Part shown: positions 36,279 through 45,937 of the stretch, piece after piece | Numbering within the stretch: position 1 is the first letter of the stretch | Layout of the letters: each line of letters begins with the position of its first letter | Source of the DNA: Rathayibacter sp. Leaf185 | GTDB lineage: Bacteria > Actinomycetota > Actinomycetes > Actinomycetales > Microbacteriaceae | NCBI RefSeq assembly: GCF_001423885.1 | Contig: NZ_LMPP01000002.1 | Coordinates: 690,575 to 754,574 of the forward strand | Reading direction: 5' to 3' | DNA: 64,000 nucleotides | Translations under genes and position numbers: made by a program | The notes under the pieces: generated by a model | Told to the model about the DNA's origin: nothing | What the model saw: the letters and a program-made list of their open reading frames with translations, nothing else | Databases searched by the model: none

Positions 36279-36950
36279 ATGACCTTCCCCGGAGACGAAG
36301 GAACCCGTCGTCCACGCCGCGGGTGGCGGCCGTCGGAGGCCGTCGTCACGTCGGACGCCCCGGTCTTCACCGTCCTCTCGGTCTGCACGGGCAACATCTG
36401 CCGCTCACCGCTGTCCGAGCAGCTCTTCCGCAGCGCACTCGGCGCCGACCTCTCACCACGCGGCGGAGCGCTCTTCGGCTTCCGGAGCGCCGGCGTGGAG
36501 ACGCGGGACGGCTACGCGATGGACCCGAACTTTGCCCGGATGTCCACCCAGTACGGGGGTGATCCGGTCGGCCACTCGAGCGCTCGACTGACGGAGTCGC
36601 TCGTCGGGGAGGCGGACGTGATGCTCACCATGACCCGCGACCACCTCATCGACGCCGCCCGGCGGTTCCCGTCCATCCTGCTGCGGGGCTTCACGCTCCT
36701 CGAATTCGCCCGGGTCCTGCCGTTCGTCGCCGCGCAGGTGCCGATCCCGGAGGTCGAGGATCCCGCCGTGCGACTGCGCGCCGTCGTGCGCCTGGCAGCC
36801 GCCAACAGGGGCCGCGCGCCGGCCGGCGAGCGCGGTGACGACATCGACGACCCCATCGGCCGCAGCGAGGCCACGCACGCGCGGGTGGCGGAGGAGATCG
36901 CCACGGCCGTCTCCAGTGTGTCGCGTGATCTGAGAGCATTGGCGCGGTGA
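36279..36950 (+). CDS. Low-molecular-weight protein-tyrosine phosphatase (Wzb-like)
   Basis: A 223-residue cytosolic phosphatase expected to dephosphorylate the tyrosine cluster of the adjacent BY-kinase and so reset the polysaccharide machine. The catalytic loop VCTGNICRSPLSEQL (C-x5-R) is near residue 35 and the general-acid region appears as VEDPA rather than the usual DPxxxD further on, so the acid Asp is less canonical. An extended C-terminal helix region (residues 165-223) exceeds the usual 150-160 residues. ATG 36279 gives an N-terminus of about 28 residues before the first strand. Confidence 0.85.
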   Translation: MTFPGDEGTRRPRRGWRPSEAVVTSDAPVFTVLSVCTGNICRSPLSEQLFRSALGADLSPRGGALFGFRSAGVETRDGYAMDPNFARMSTQYGGDPVGHSSARLTESLVGEADVMLTMTRDHLIDAARRFPSILLRGFTLLEFARVLPFVAAQVPIPEVEDPAVRLRAVVRLAAANRGRAPAGERGDDIDDPIGRSEATHARVAEEIATAVSSVSRDLRALAR

Positions 36951-37068
36951 CGATGCCGAGCACGGCTCGCCGTGACCGGTCGACCCAGCCCCTCTTCCCT
37001 TCCCGTCGCTGACGCGACACCTCCCCGCATCCCGTTCGGAGAATCCCCTTGAAGCTTGGAGAAGCACT

Positions 37069-38373
37069 GTGAAGCTTTCTGTCATTGGCTGCGGCTACCT
37101 CGGAGCCGTCCACGCGGCCGCGATGGCCGAGCTCGGTCACGACGTCATCGGCATCGACGTCGACCAGGCGAAGATCGACGCACTGGCCGCCGGCACCGCT
37201 CCCTTCTTCGAGCCCGGCCTGCCCGAGCTGCTGTCGTCCGGCGTCGCCTCCGGGCGCCTGCGCTTCTCGACGAACACGGCCGACGCCGCGGACGCCTCGG
37301 TGCACTTCGTCGCCGTGGGGACCCCGCAGAAGAAGGGCGAGAACGCGGCCGACATGACCTACGTCGACGCGGCGATCGACGGTCTGCTGCCGTTCCTCAC
37401 CGCCGACTCCCTCGTGGTCGGCAAGTCGACCGTGCCGGTCGGCACCGCGTCGCGCCTCGCGGAGAAGGTCGTCGCGACCGGCGCGACGCTGGCCTGGAAC
37501 CCGGAGTTCCTCCGCGAGGGCTTCGCCGTCCTGGACACCATCAGCCCGGACCGCCTCGTGTACGGCGTGCCTGCCGGAGAAGCGGGCCAGGCCGCCAAGG
37601 CCACTCTGGACGAGGTCTACGCGACCGCCCTCGCCGCGGACACGCCGCTCGTCGTCACCGACTACGCCACGGCCGAGCTCGTCAAGGTGTCCGCCAACGC
37701 CTTCCTCGCGACCAAGATCTCGTTCATCAACGCGATCGCCGAGATCGCCGAGGTGACCGGAGCCGACGTGACGCAGCTCGCCGACGCCATCGGCTACGAC
37801 GCGCGCATCGGCCGTCGATTCCTCAACGCCGGCATCGGCTTCGGAGGCGGCTGCCTCCCGAAGGACATCCGCGCGTTCGCCGCGCGCGCCGACGAGCTGG
37901 GCGTGGGGGAGTCCGTCGCCTTCCTCAAGGAGGTCGACGCCATCAACCTCCGCCGTCGCCAGCGCGTCGTCGACCTCGTCAGCGAGGGACTCGGTGGAGA
38001 CGTGTCCGGCAAGAAGATCGCCGTCCTCGGGCTGGCGTTCAAGCCCGAATCGGACGACATCCGCGACTCGCCGTCGCTCGACGTCGCCGCCCGCCTGCAC
38101 GACCTCGGTGCGACCGTCGTCGCGACCGACCCCGAGGCGATTGCGAACGCGCAGCGCAAGTACCCCGACATCTCGTACACGACCGATGTCGACGAGGCCC
38201 TCGCCGGCGCGGACGCCGTCGTCGTCGTGACGGAGTGGAAGCAGTTCAGGGCGATCGACCCGGTCGCCGTCGGCGCGGCGGTCGCCCAGCGCTTCATCGT
38301 CGACGGGCGCAACTGCCTCGACCCGGCCGCCTGGCGGGCCGCCGGCTGGGAGTACCGCGGCCTCGGCCGCTGA
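37069..38373 (+). CDS. UDP-glucose/GDP-mannose 6-dehydrogenase family
   Basis: A 434-residue NAD-dependent enzyme making a UDP-uronic acid (most likely UDP-glucuronate) for polysaccharide. MKLSVIGCGYLGAVHAAAMAELG is the NAD-binding motif, AWNPEFLREGFAVLD and LVKVSANAFLATKISFINAI are substrate blocks, and FGGGCLPKDIRAFAARA contains the catalytic Cys. The C-terminal domain begins at GKKIAVLGLAFKPESDDIRDS. GTG 37069 has GGAGAAG upstream. UDP-glucose dehydrogenase is more likely than GDP-mannose dehydrogenase from the context, but the sequence alone does not decide it, so no symbol is given. Confidence 0.92.
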   Translation: MKLSVIGCGYLGAVHAAAMAELGHDVIGIDVDQAKIDALAAGTAPFFEPGLPELLSSGVASGRLRFSTNTADAADASVHFVAVGTPQKKGENAADMTYVDAAIDGLLPFLTADSLVVGKSTVPVGTASRLAEKVVATGATLAWNPEFLREGFAVLDTISPDRLVYGVPAGEAGQAAKATLDEVYATALAADTPLVVTDYATAELVKVSANAFLATKISFINAIAEIAEVTGADVTQLADAIGYDARIGRRFLNAGIGFGGGCLPKDIRAFAARADELGVGESVAFLKEVDAINLRRRQRVVDLVSEGLGGDVSGKKIAVLGLAFKPESDDIRDSPSLDVAARLHDLGATVVATDPEAIANAQRKYPDISYTTDVDEALAGADAVVVVTEWKQFRAIDPVAVGAAVAQRFIVDGRNCLDPAAWRAAGWEYRGLGR

Positions 38374-38396
38374 CTCCGACCGACCGCCGACGGCGG

Positions 38397-38897
38397 TCAG
38401 CGATCGCCGACGACGCCGGAGGTGCTGCGGAGCGGGATGTGCGCGAAAGCGAGATCCGACTCCGCCGCCCTCCGGCGTTCTCGTGCCGTCAGCCACCAGC
38501 GCAGGAGCACTCCGACGACGGCTCCGACTCCAGCCCCGATGGTGTTCGTCAGCACGTCGTGGAGGCTCGCGAAGCGATCCGAGAGCAGGACCAGCTGCCC
38601 CGTCTCGATCACCGTGCTCACGGCCGCGCCGAGCAGGATCACCAGGCCGGTCCAGCGGGCACGGAGCAGCAGAGCGCCGAGCAGGCCGAACGGCACGAAG
38701 AGCAGGACGTTCGCGCCGGACTCGATCACTCCGTAGTCGATCCAACCCAGACCCCGACGCTCGAGCCAGCCGAGGGCGCGCGCGATCAGACCGCCGAAGG
38801 GCGCGTCGACAGGGGTGGGCCAGAAGGCGATCGAGGCCAGGGCGCCGAGGTAGAGCGCGCCGACGGTCACGATGAGGCGGGTGAGCGACCGGGGCAC
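38397..38897 (-). CDS. VanZ-family membrane protein
   Basis: A 166-residue membrane protein with four hydrophobic helices. Family features are IAFWPTPVD near residue 23, YGVIESGANVLLFVPFG, and DVLTNTIGAGVGAVVG. VanZ-like proteins are linked to glycopeptide (teicoplanin) resistance, but most chromosomal copies have an unknown role. GTG 38897 follows GAGGAG. The gene is convergent with the UDP-sugar dehydrogenase, 23 bp apart. Confidence 0.85.
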   Translation of the reverse strand: MPRSLTRLIVTVGALYLGALASIAFWPTPVDAPFGGLIARALGWLERRGLGWIDYGVIESGANVLLFVPFGLLGALLLRARWTGLVILLGAAVSTVIETGQLVLLSDRFASLHDVLTNTIGAGVGAVVGVLLRWWLTARERRRAAESDLAFAHIPLRSTSGVVGDR

Positions 38898-39054
38898 GGC
38901 GGCTCCTCTCGGCGGGCGTCGCGGGGGCGACGAGGAGGGCAGGGCTGTCGGCGACGACTCGACACCCAGTCTGACGCGTGGACCCGTGCGGCCCCTGGGC
39001 CTCGAGCGGAATCGGCGCGTACTGTCGGCGCCGCGTCCGGCCGCCGTTAACGAC

Positions 39055-39089
39055 GGAACCCGGCCGGATCGATGATCCAGCCGGGTTCC
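39055..39089 (-). terminator. Terminator after tRNA-Pro
   Basis: GGAACCCGGC (39055-39064) and GCCGGGTTCC (39080-39089) form a perfect 10-bp stem; the intervening bases include GGATC/GATCC that extend it. It lies 8 bp past the tRNA 3' end on the minus strand. Confidence 0.7.
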
Positions 39090-39096
39090 TCACCGG

Positions 39097-39170
39097 TCGG
39101 GGTAGCGGGATTCGAACCCACGACCTCCTCGTCCCGAACGAGGCGCGCTACCAAGCTGCGCCACACCCCG
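39097..39170 (-). tRNA. tRNA-Pro (CGG)
   Basis: A 74-nt tRNA on the minus strand. The acceptor stem CGGGGTG pairs with TACCCCG (one G-T), the D-arm is GCGC/GCGC, the anticodon stem-loop is CCTCG-TTCGGGA-CGAGG giving CGG, and the T-arm is GTGGG-TTCGAAT-CCCGC. Discriminator A; CCA not encoded. Confidence 0.95.
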
Positions 39171-39255
39171 GTGGACTCGAGCGGCAGTACCGCTCACGAG
39201 CCTCGACAATGATAGCCGATTTCTTCGGAGCCGCCGCACACGCGCCCATGACCGG

Positions 39256-40188
39256 TCAGCTCACCGGCTCGAGAGTCAGGAGGGTCGCCTCGGGCCGGCA
39301 GGCGAAGCGCATCGGCGCGTAGATGGAGGTGCCGAGCCCGGCGGAGACGTTGAGGCGCGCGCTCCGCCGCCCGTGGTGCCAGGTGGTGAAGCCCGCGACC
39401 TTGTCACGGGGGATGTCGCAGTTGGTCACGAGGGCGCCGAACCCGGGCACGCAGAGCTGACCGCCGTGAGTGTGCCCGGCGAGGATGAGATCCGCCCCTC
39501 GGGTCACGAAGTCGTCGAGGATGCGCTGGTACGGGGCATGGGCGACGCCGATGCTGATCTCGGCGGACTCGTCCTCCGCGGCCCGCAGCTCATCGACGGC
39601 ACCTGCGACGACATCGATCCTGTCCAGGCCGATGTGCGGATCGTCGACACCGAAGAACTCGACTCTGGTGCCCCGGATCGTGAGGTTCTCGGCGCGGTTG
39701 TTGAGGTCGGTCCAGCCGAGCGAGTCGGTGAAGTACCCCGTCAGTGCGTCGGTGTCGAGGTCGGCCTGGTTCGGCTTCGGATTGAGCGACGGGCCGCGGA
39801 AGTAGCGCAGGGGGTTCTTGACCCTCGGGCCGAAGTAGTCGTTCGATCCGTTCACGAAGACACCGGGGATGCCGGCGAACGGCTCCAGGGCCCGCCGGAT
39901 CCCGAGGATCCCGTCGCGGTGCCCGAGGTTGTCGCCGGTGTCCACGATGAGGTCAGGAGCGAGGGCGACGAGCGAGCGGATCCACTCCTGCTTCTTCGAC
40001 TGCCACGGAGCCATGTGCAGATCGGACAGGTGCAGGATCCGCAGCGGGGGAGCGCCCACTGGCAGGACGGGTGCCGAGACCCGGCGGACCGTGAAGAGCG
40101 TCCGCTCGATCCCGATGCCCCAGACGGCGGCGGCACTGCCGACAGCGGCGACTGTCGCTAGTGCGGTGGTGAGGGGGCGTCGGCTCAT
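39256..40188 (-). CDS. Calcineurin-like metallophosphoesterase, membrane-anchored
   Basis: A 310-residue phosphoesterase of the YaeI/YkuE kind. An N-terminal membrane segment (LTTALATVAAVGSAAAVWGIG) is followed by the metal-binding motifs ILHLSDLHM, VDTGDNLGHRD, NGSNDY (in place of GNHE/D), IGVAHAPYQR and GHTHGGQL. Residues FRGPS and the domain layout match enzymes proposed to hydrolyse UDP-diacylglucosamine-like or phospholipid substrates; the actual substrate is not known. ATG 40188 has GAAGGA 5-6 nt upstream. It sits downstream of the class A PBP gene on the same strand, separated by a tandem repeat. Confidence 0.87.
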   Translation of the reverse strand: MSRRPLTTALATVAAVGSAAAVWGIGIERTLFTVRRVSAPVLPVGAPPLRILHLSDLHMAPWQSKKQEWIRSLVALAPDLIVDTGDNLGHRDGILGIRRALEPFAGIPGVFVNGSNDYFGPRVKNPLRYFRGPSLNPKPNQADLDTDALTGYFTDSLGWTDLNNRAENLTIRGTRVEFFGVDDPHIGLDRIDVVAGAVDELRAAEDESAEISIGVAHAPYQRILDDFVTRGADLILAGHTHGGQLCVPGFGALVTNCDIPRDKVAGFTTWHHGRRSARLNVSAGLGTSIYAPMRFACRPEATLLTLEPVS

Positions 40189-40226
40189 GTGTCCTTCTCT
40201 CGACGGGGTCGGGCCTTCATTCTGCC

Positions 40227-40282
40227 GGACGGCCCCGAACGGACGGCCCCGAACGGACGGCCCCGAACGGACGGCCCCGCGC
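40227..40282. repeat. 14-bp tandem repeat, 4 units
   Basis: GGACGGCCCCGAAC occurs three times exactly (40227-40268) and once as GGACGGCCCCGCGC (40269-40282), in the 106-bp gap between the PBP gene and the metallophosphoesterase. Confidence 0.9.
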
Positions 40283-40294
40283 GGACCGGGTGGC

Positions 40295-42661
40295 TCAGCC
40301 TCCGGGGGGCGGTGTGGACGGGCCGGCGCTGATCTGCAGGGTGATCGCGGAGCCCCGAGAGACCCGCGAGCCAGCGGGCGGGTTCGTCTGCGCCACCGAG
40401 CCGGCGGGACGATCGGAGGGGATCCGGTTCGGATCGATCGTCACCGTGAAGCCGAGGTCCTTCAGACGGGCTGTCGCCGCGGCCGGGCTCTGACCGGTGA
40501 CCTCCGGCACCGCCTCCTGTGGCGCCTCGACGAGTGAGCGCTCGGGAGCGGGGAAGGCGCTGCCGCCGTACTTCGCATCGGCGACCCGCATGATCCGCGG
40601 CCAGATCTGGTGACGCACCTGACCGGCGTTCACCCCGTTCAGGCGGAATCCGCGCATCGACGTGAACCCGGTGACGTTCCCGACCCAGGTCGCCGTCGCC
40701 ACCTCGGTGCTCGCGCCGACCATCCAGGTGTGCAGAGCGTTGTCCGTGGTTCCCGTCTTGCCGATGTGCGGGATACCGGTCCTCGGGTTCGACGGCGCGC
40801 CTGTTCCGCCCGTCATCACCTGCTGGAGGGCGAAGCCTGCGGTCGCGGCGACCTGCTCCGACATGCCCTGGCTGCACTCCGAGGCCGGAGGGGCGATGTC
40901 CGCGCCGCTCCGGTCGACGATGCGATCGATCGCGATCGGCGTGCAGACGGTGCCCTTGTTGGCGAAGCCCGCGAACGCCGTCGCCATGGTCAGGGGTGCG
41001 ATCTCATTCGTGCCGAGGATCGTCGGTGCGTACTTCTGCAGCTCGTTGCCGTCCGCGCGATGCACGCCCATGGCCAGGGCGGTGTTGCGGATGCCGCAGA
41101 GGTCGAGCTGCTGCGCCATCGCCGCGAAGGAGGTGTTGATCGAGCCGGTCGTCGCCTGCAGCGCCGTGGTGACGCCTCCGTTGCCGCCCTCGTCGTTGCC
41201 GGGGTTCCAGGACTCGCCGTAGTAGACGCCGTCGGGTTCGCAGCTGTCGCGGAAGGTCGTGTAGGCGCGACGGGTGCCGTCGACGCTCTCGCCGAGCGAA
41301 CGGCCCTCCTGGAGCCACTCGGCGAGGGTGAACACCTTGTAGGTCGACCCGACCTGGAATCCGGAGGATCCGCCGTAGCCGAAGTCGGTGCTGTAGTTGA
41401 CGCTCGTGTAGTTCGCGCCGGTGACATCGGGATCGTTCGAGTAGTCCTTGTTCTGCGTCATCGCGAGGATGCGGCCGGTGCCGACCTCGACCGACACGCT
41501 CGCGCTGCCGATGTTGACGTTCGCCATCGACTTCGGGACCCACGCGTCGGTCGCCGAGACAGCGGCGGTCTGCAGCTCGCTGTCGAGCGTCGTGTAGATC
41601 TGGTAGCCACCGCGCTTGAAGGTGGCGTCCCGCTCGTCCTGGCTCGCGCCGAACGCGTCGTCGTTCTTGATCACCCAGGTGACGTAGTCGCAGAAGAACG
41701 CCGAGATGCCCGCGGTCTGGCAGCCGGTGCTCGGCTCGGTGATGACCGGCTGAACGGGGGTGGCCGCGGCCTCGGCGATCTGCTCTGGCGTGGCCTTCGA
41801 CTCCAGGCCCATGCGGCCGAGGATGTAGTTGCGCCGGTCGAGCGTCACCGGGTAGCCCCCCGCGGCGGGGTTCGCCTCGTCGGCGGGCCGGTCGAAGCGG
41901 AACTTCTCGGGGTTGTTCACGATGGCGATGAGCGCGGCCGACTGGGCGAGCGAGAGATCGCGGGCACTGATGCCGAAGTAGTACTTCGCGGCCGCCTCGA
42001 TGCCGTAGACCGTGCCTCCGAACAGCGCGATGTTGAGGTAGCCGAGCAGGATGTCGTTCTTCGGGTACTCCTTCTCGAGCCCGATGGCGAGGCGCATCTC
42101 GGCGACCTTGCGCTCCGGAGTCGTCTCGGTCGCCTCGCGGTAGGCGGCGTCGCGCTCGATCGGATCCGACAGCGCCTCGGCCTTCTGCACGAGCACGTTC
42201 TTCACGTACTGCTGCGTGATCGAGGATCCGCCCTGCACGTCCCCGCGGAGTGCCGTCGTGGCCGCCGCTCGCACCGTGCCCAGCAGGTCGATGCCGCCGT
42301 GCTCGTAGAAGCGCGGGTCCTCGGAGGCGACGACAGCGTCCTTCACGAACGGCGAGATGTCGTCCCAGCCCACCTCGACGCGGTTCTGCGCGTAGAAGGA
42401 GGCGAGGAGCACGTCGGCGCCGCTCGCATCCTTCGCGTAGACGTTGCTCTTCTCAGCGAGAGTGCCGATCTCGAGGTACTCGGGGAGGTTGTCGAACATC
42501 TCGACGGAGTTGTTCGCGGCCATGCCCCCGAGGGCGATCGCCGGAGTGATCGACGCCGCGACGAGCACCCCCGCGACGACGCTCATGGCGACGATCCCGA
42601 TGAGTCCGCCGATCGCGCCTCCGACCGACTTGACGACCCTGGTACCGCGCGCCCCCGACAT
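40295..42661 (-). CDS. Class A penicillin-binding protein with PASTA domain
   Basis: A 788-residue bifunctional peptidoglycan synthase. After a short cytosolic start and one membrane anchor (GLIGIVAMSVVAGVLVAASI) comes the GT51 glycosyltransferase with VASEDPRFYEHGGID (catalytic Glu) and GGSSITQQYVKN, then the transpeptidase with the motifs STYK (GSTYKVFTL), SIN (TGSINTSFA) and KTGTTD. The last 70 residues form a PASTA domain (PEVTGQSPAAATARLKDLGF), which may sense muropeptides. ATG 42661 is supported by a TACGCT hexamer ending 6 nt before it and the absence of a better site; a longer frame upstream has unusual Arg/Gly-rich composition. Confidence 0.93.
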   Translation of the reverse strand: MSGARGTRVVKSVGGAIGGLIGIVAMSVVAGVLVAASITPAIALGGMAANNSVEMFDNLPEYLEIGTLAEKSNVYAKDASGADVLLASFYAQNRVEVGWDDISPFVKDAVVASEDPRFYEHGGIDLLGTVRAAATTALRGDVQGGSSITQQYVKNVLVQKAEALSDPIERDAAYREATETTPERKVAEMRLAIGLEKEYPKNDILLGYLNIALFGGTVYGIEAAAKYYFGISARDLSLAQSAALIAIVNNPEKFRFDRPADEANPAAGGYPVTLDRRNYILGRMGLESKATPEQIAEAAATPVQPVITEPSTGCQTAGISAFFCDYVTWVIKNDDAFGASQDERDATFKRGGYQIYTTLDSELQTAAVSATDAWVPKSMANVNIGSASVSVEVGTGRILAMTQNKDYSNDPDVTGANYTSVNYSTDFGYGGSSGFQVGSTYKVFTLAEWLQEGRSLGESVDGTRRAYTTFRDSCEPDGVYYGESWNPGNDEGGNGGVTTALQATTGSINTSFAAMAQQLDLCGIRNTALAMGVHRADGNELQKYAPTILGTNEIAPLTMATAFAGFANKGTVCTPIAIDRIVDRSGADIAPPASECSQGMSEQVAATAGFALQQVMTGGTGAPSNPRTGIPHIGKTGTTDNALHTWMVGASTEVATATWVGNVTGFTSMRGFRLNGVNAGQVRHQIWPRIMRVADAKYGGSAFPAPERSLVEAPQEAVPEVTGQSPAAATARLKDLGFTVTIDPNRIPSDRPAGSVAQTNPPAGSRVSRGSAITLQISAGPSTPPPGG

Positions 42662-42667
42662 AGAATC

Positions 42668-42673
42668 AGCGTA
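42668..42673 (-). promoter_or_regulatory. -10 hexamer TACGCT before PBP gene
   Basis: On the minus strand TACGCT ends 6 nt before ATG 42661, with no Shine-Dalgarno. Confidence 0.5.
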
Positions 42674-42792
42674 GTCGCCGCGCTCGGGACGAGCCGCTGC
42701 GGCCCGTCCGCCGCGCGGACCGCGCACTGCGCGCCCGGCTCTGAACATCCGGCCGTGAACACCTGTCCCTGCAGCCTGCCCTGAGGAGAACC

Positions 42793-42963
42793 ATGTCCGT
42801 CCCCCGCTGGGAGTACGTCACCACGCCGCTGATGATCCACAACACCACGGCGATCCTGAACACCTGGGGATCGGAGGGCTGGGAGCTCGTGCAGGTCGTG
42901 ACCGGCCCCGAGGGCGGGCTCGTCGCCTACCTGAAGCGCCCCGTCGCCGAGGCCGGCGCGTGA
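42793..42963 (+). CDS. DUF4177-like small protein
   Basis: A 56-residue protein beginning SVPRWEYVTTPLMIHNT and containing NTWGSEGWELVQVV, the WExW/GWELV pattern of DUF4177 proteins. Function unknown. ATG 42793 has TGAGGAGA 4-9 nt upstream. Its stop overlaps the GTG start of the ridA-like gene (GTGA), so the two are translated together, and the pairing is conserved in relatives as far as I recall. Confidence 0.85.
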   Translation: MSVPRWEYVTTPLMIHNTTAILNTWGSEGWELVQVVTGPEGGLVAYLKRPVAEAGA

Positions 42964-43418
42964 TCGCCGAGCGTCTCGCCGAGCTCGGCATCGAGCTCCC
43001 CGCCGTCGCCACTCCGGCGGGCGCCTACGTCCCCGCGGTCGTGAACGGAGCGCTCGTCTTCACGGCGGGGCAGATCCCGTTCGTCGACGGTGCTCTCCCC
43101 GCAGCGGGCAAGGTCGGCGACGGCCTCGTCTCACCCGAGGTCGCCAAGGATCTGGCTCGCGTGTGCGCGCTGAACGCGCTCGCCGCGGTCGCCGACGTGC
43201 TCGGCTCGCTCGACCGCGTGACGCAGATCGTGAAGCTGACGGGCTTCGTCGCCTCCGCCCCGGGCTTCAACGGACAGCCCGGCGTGATCAACGGTGCGTC
43301 GGAGGTGCTCGGTGAGATCTTCGGCGAGGCGGGCCGCCACGCGCGCTCGGCCGTCGGCGTCGCCGAGCTCCCGCTCGATGCTCCGGTCGAGGTCGAGCTG
43401 ATCGTCGCCTTCGAGTAG
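42960..43418 (+). CDS. RidA-family protein
   Basis: A 152-residue member of the RidA/YjgF/YER057c family, which hydrolyses reactive enamine/imine intermediates such as those released by PLP enzymes. VVNGALVFTAGQIPFVDG, ALNALAAVADVLGSLDRV, VKLTGFVASAPGFNGQP and HARSAVGVAELPLDAPVEVE are family blocks; the arginine of the last block (HARSAVG) corresponds to the substrate carboxylate-binding Arg. The longer, LVF-TAGQIP subtype belongs to the broader Rid group rather than archetypal RidA, so substrate may differ. Overlaps the DUF4177 stop by 4 bp. Confidence 0.9.
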   Translation: MIAERLAELGIELPAVATPAGAYVPAVVNGALVFTAGQIPFVDGALPAAGKVGDGLVSPEVAKDLARVCALNALAAVADVLGSLDRVTQIVKLTGFVASAPGFNGQPGVINGASEVLGEIFGEAGRHARSAVGVAELPLDAPVEVELIVAFE

Positions 43419-43426
43419 TCCTCCCG

Positions 43427-43454
43427 CCCCCTCGCTCCTCACCGTGCGAGGGGG
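43427..43454. terminator. Convergent terminator between ridA-like gene and acs
   Basis: CCCCCTCG (43427-43434) and CGAGGGGG (43447-43454) form a perfect 8-bp stem 9 bp past the ridA-like stop and 15 bp from the acs stop, serving both directions. Confidence 0.65.
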
Positions 43455-43468
43455 CTGCAGCGCCCCCC

Positions 43469-45487
<2,019 letters not shown>

Positions 45488-45641
45488 CTGCGTTTCGCTC
45501 CTTCGCGAGTGCACCGTGCGCCGACCGGCTCGGTCGACCTCGACCACCGTAGCGTCCGGCTCCGACGCCGGGTGCGCGGCCTCCGAACCTGGCAGGGACT
45601 CCTGGTTCGGATAAGAGTTCGCAGAGAACGCCGATCGGGCT

Positions 45642-45670
45642 TGGTGATTCGCGCGGGTTCACGTACTCTT
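45642..45670 (+). promoter_or_regulatory. Promoter of the 6C RNA
   Basis: TTGGTG (45642-45647) and TACTCT (45665-45670) are separated by 17 bp, one of the best sigma70-type pairs in the window. Transcription should begin at about 45677, just before the 6C RNA structure. Confidence 0.6.
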
Positions 45671-45676
45671 TCATAC

Positions 45677-45780
45677 GGCCGAATGAAAGTTCGGTCTCAG
45701 CGGCGCAAGTGATTCCCCCCAATCCCGCGCCGCCGAGGCGGCACCTGTTCCCCCCAATGGGTGCCGCCCCCTTCTCTTTC
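45677..45780 (+). ncRNA. 6C RNA (actinobacterial C-loop small RNA)
   Basis: The segment folds into two hairpins whose loops each show six consecutive cytosines: stem GCGGCGC/GCGCCGC with loop ending GATTCCCCCCAATCCC (45701-45734) and stem GGCGGCACC/GGTGCCGCC with loop TGTTCCCCCCAATG (45738-45769), followed by a pyrimidine tail CCCTTCTCTTTCT that can serve in termination. This is the defining feature of the 6C RNA family (B11 in mycobacteria), a trans-acting small RNA using its C-rich loops to contact G-rich ribosome-binding sites. It lies upstream of the Tad ATPase gene. The ends are estimated. The acs-TadA gap (45488-45937) holds no other feature I can support. Confidence 0.87.
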
Positions 45781-45924
45781 TGCGAAGTCCTCGCTGGAGC
45801 ACCGGTGCTCGCGACGTCGTCGCCACTGTCCGTCCGCGTGCTGGGGTGAGTCCTCCACAGACGCTGCTTCTCCGCGCTCTCCACTGATCGAGCGGCACGA
45901 CCTCGGAGCCGTCGTGCGCGCGCC

Positions 45925-45930
45925 TACCGT
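45925..45930 (+). promoter_or_regulatory. -10 hexamer TACCGT before tadA
   Basis: TACCGT ends 7 nt before ATG 45938; no Shine-Dalgarno. Confidence 0.5.
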
Positions 45931-45937
45931 TCCCGGC

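Noticed and set aside
39001-39180. Integration site at tRNA-Pro
   Set aside because: No integrase, direct repeat of the tRNA 3' end or change in composition is visible nearby.
40200-40290. CRISPR array at the 14-bp repeats
   Set aside because: Units are contiguous, with no spacers and no cas genes.
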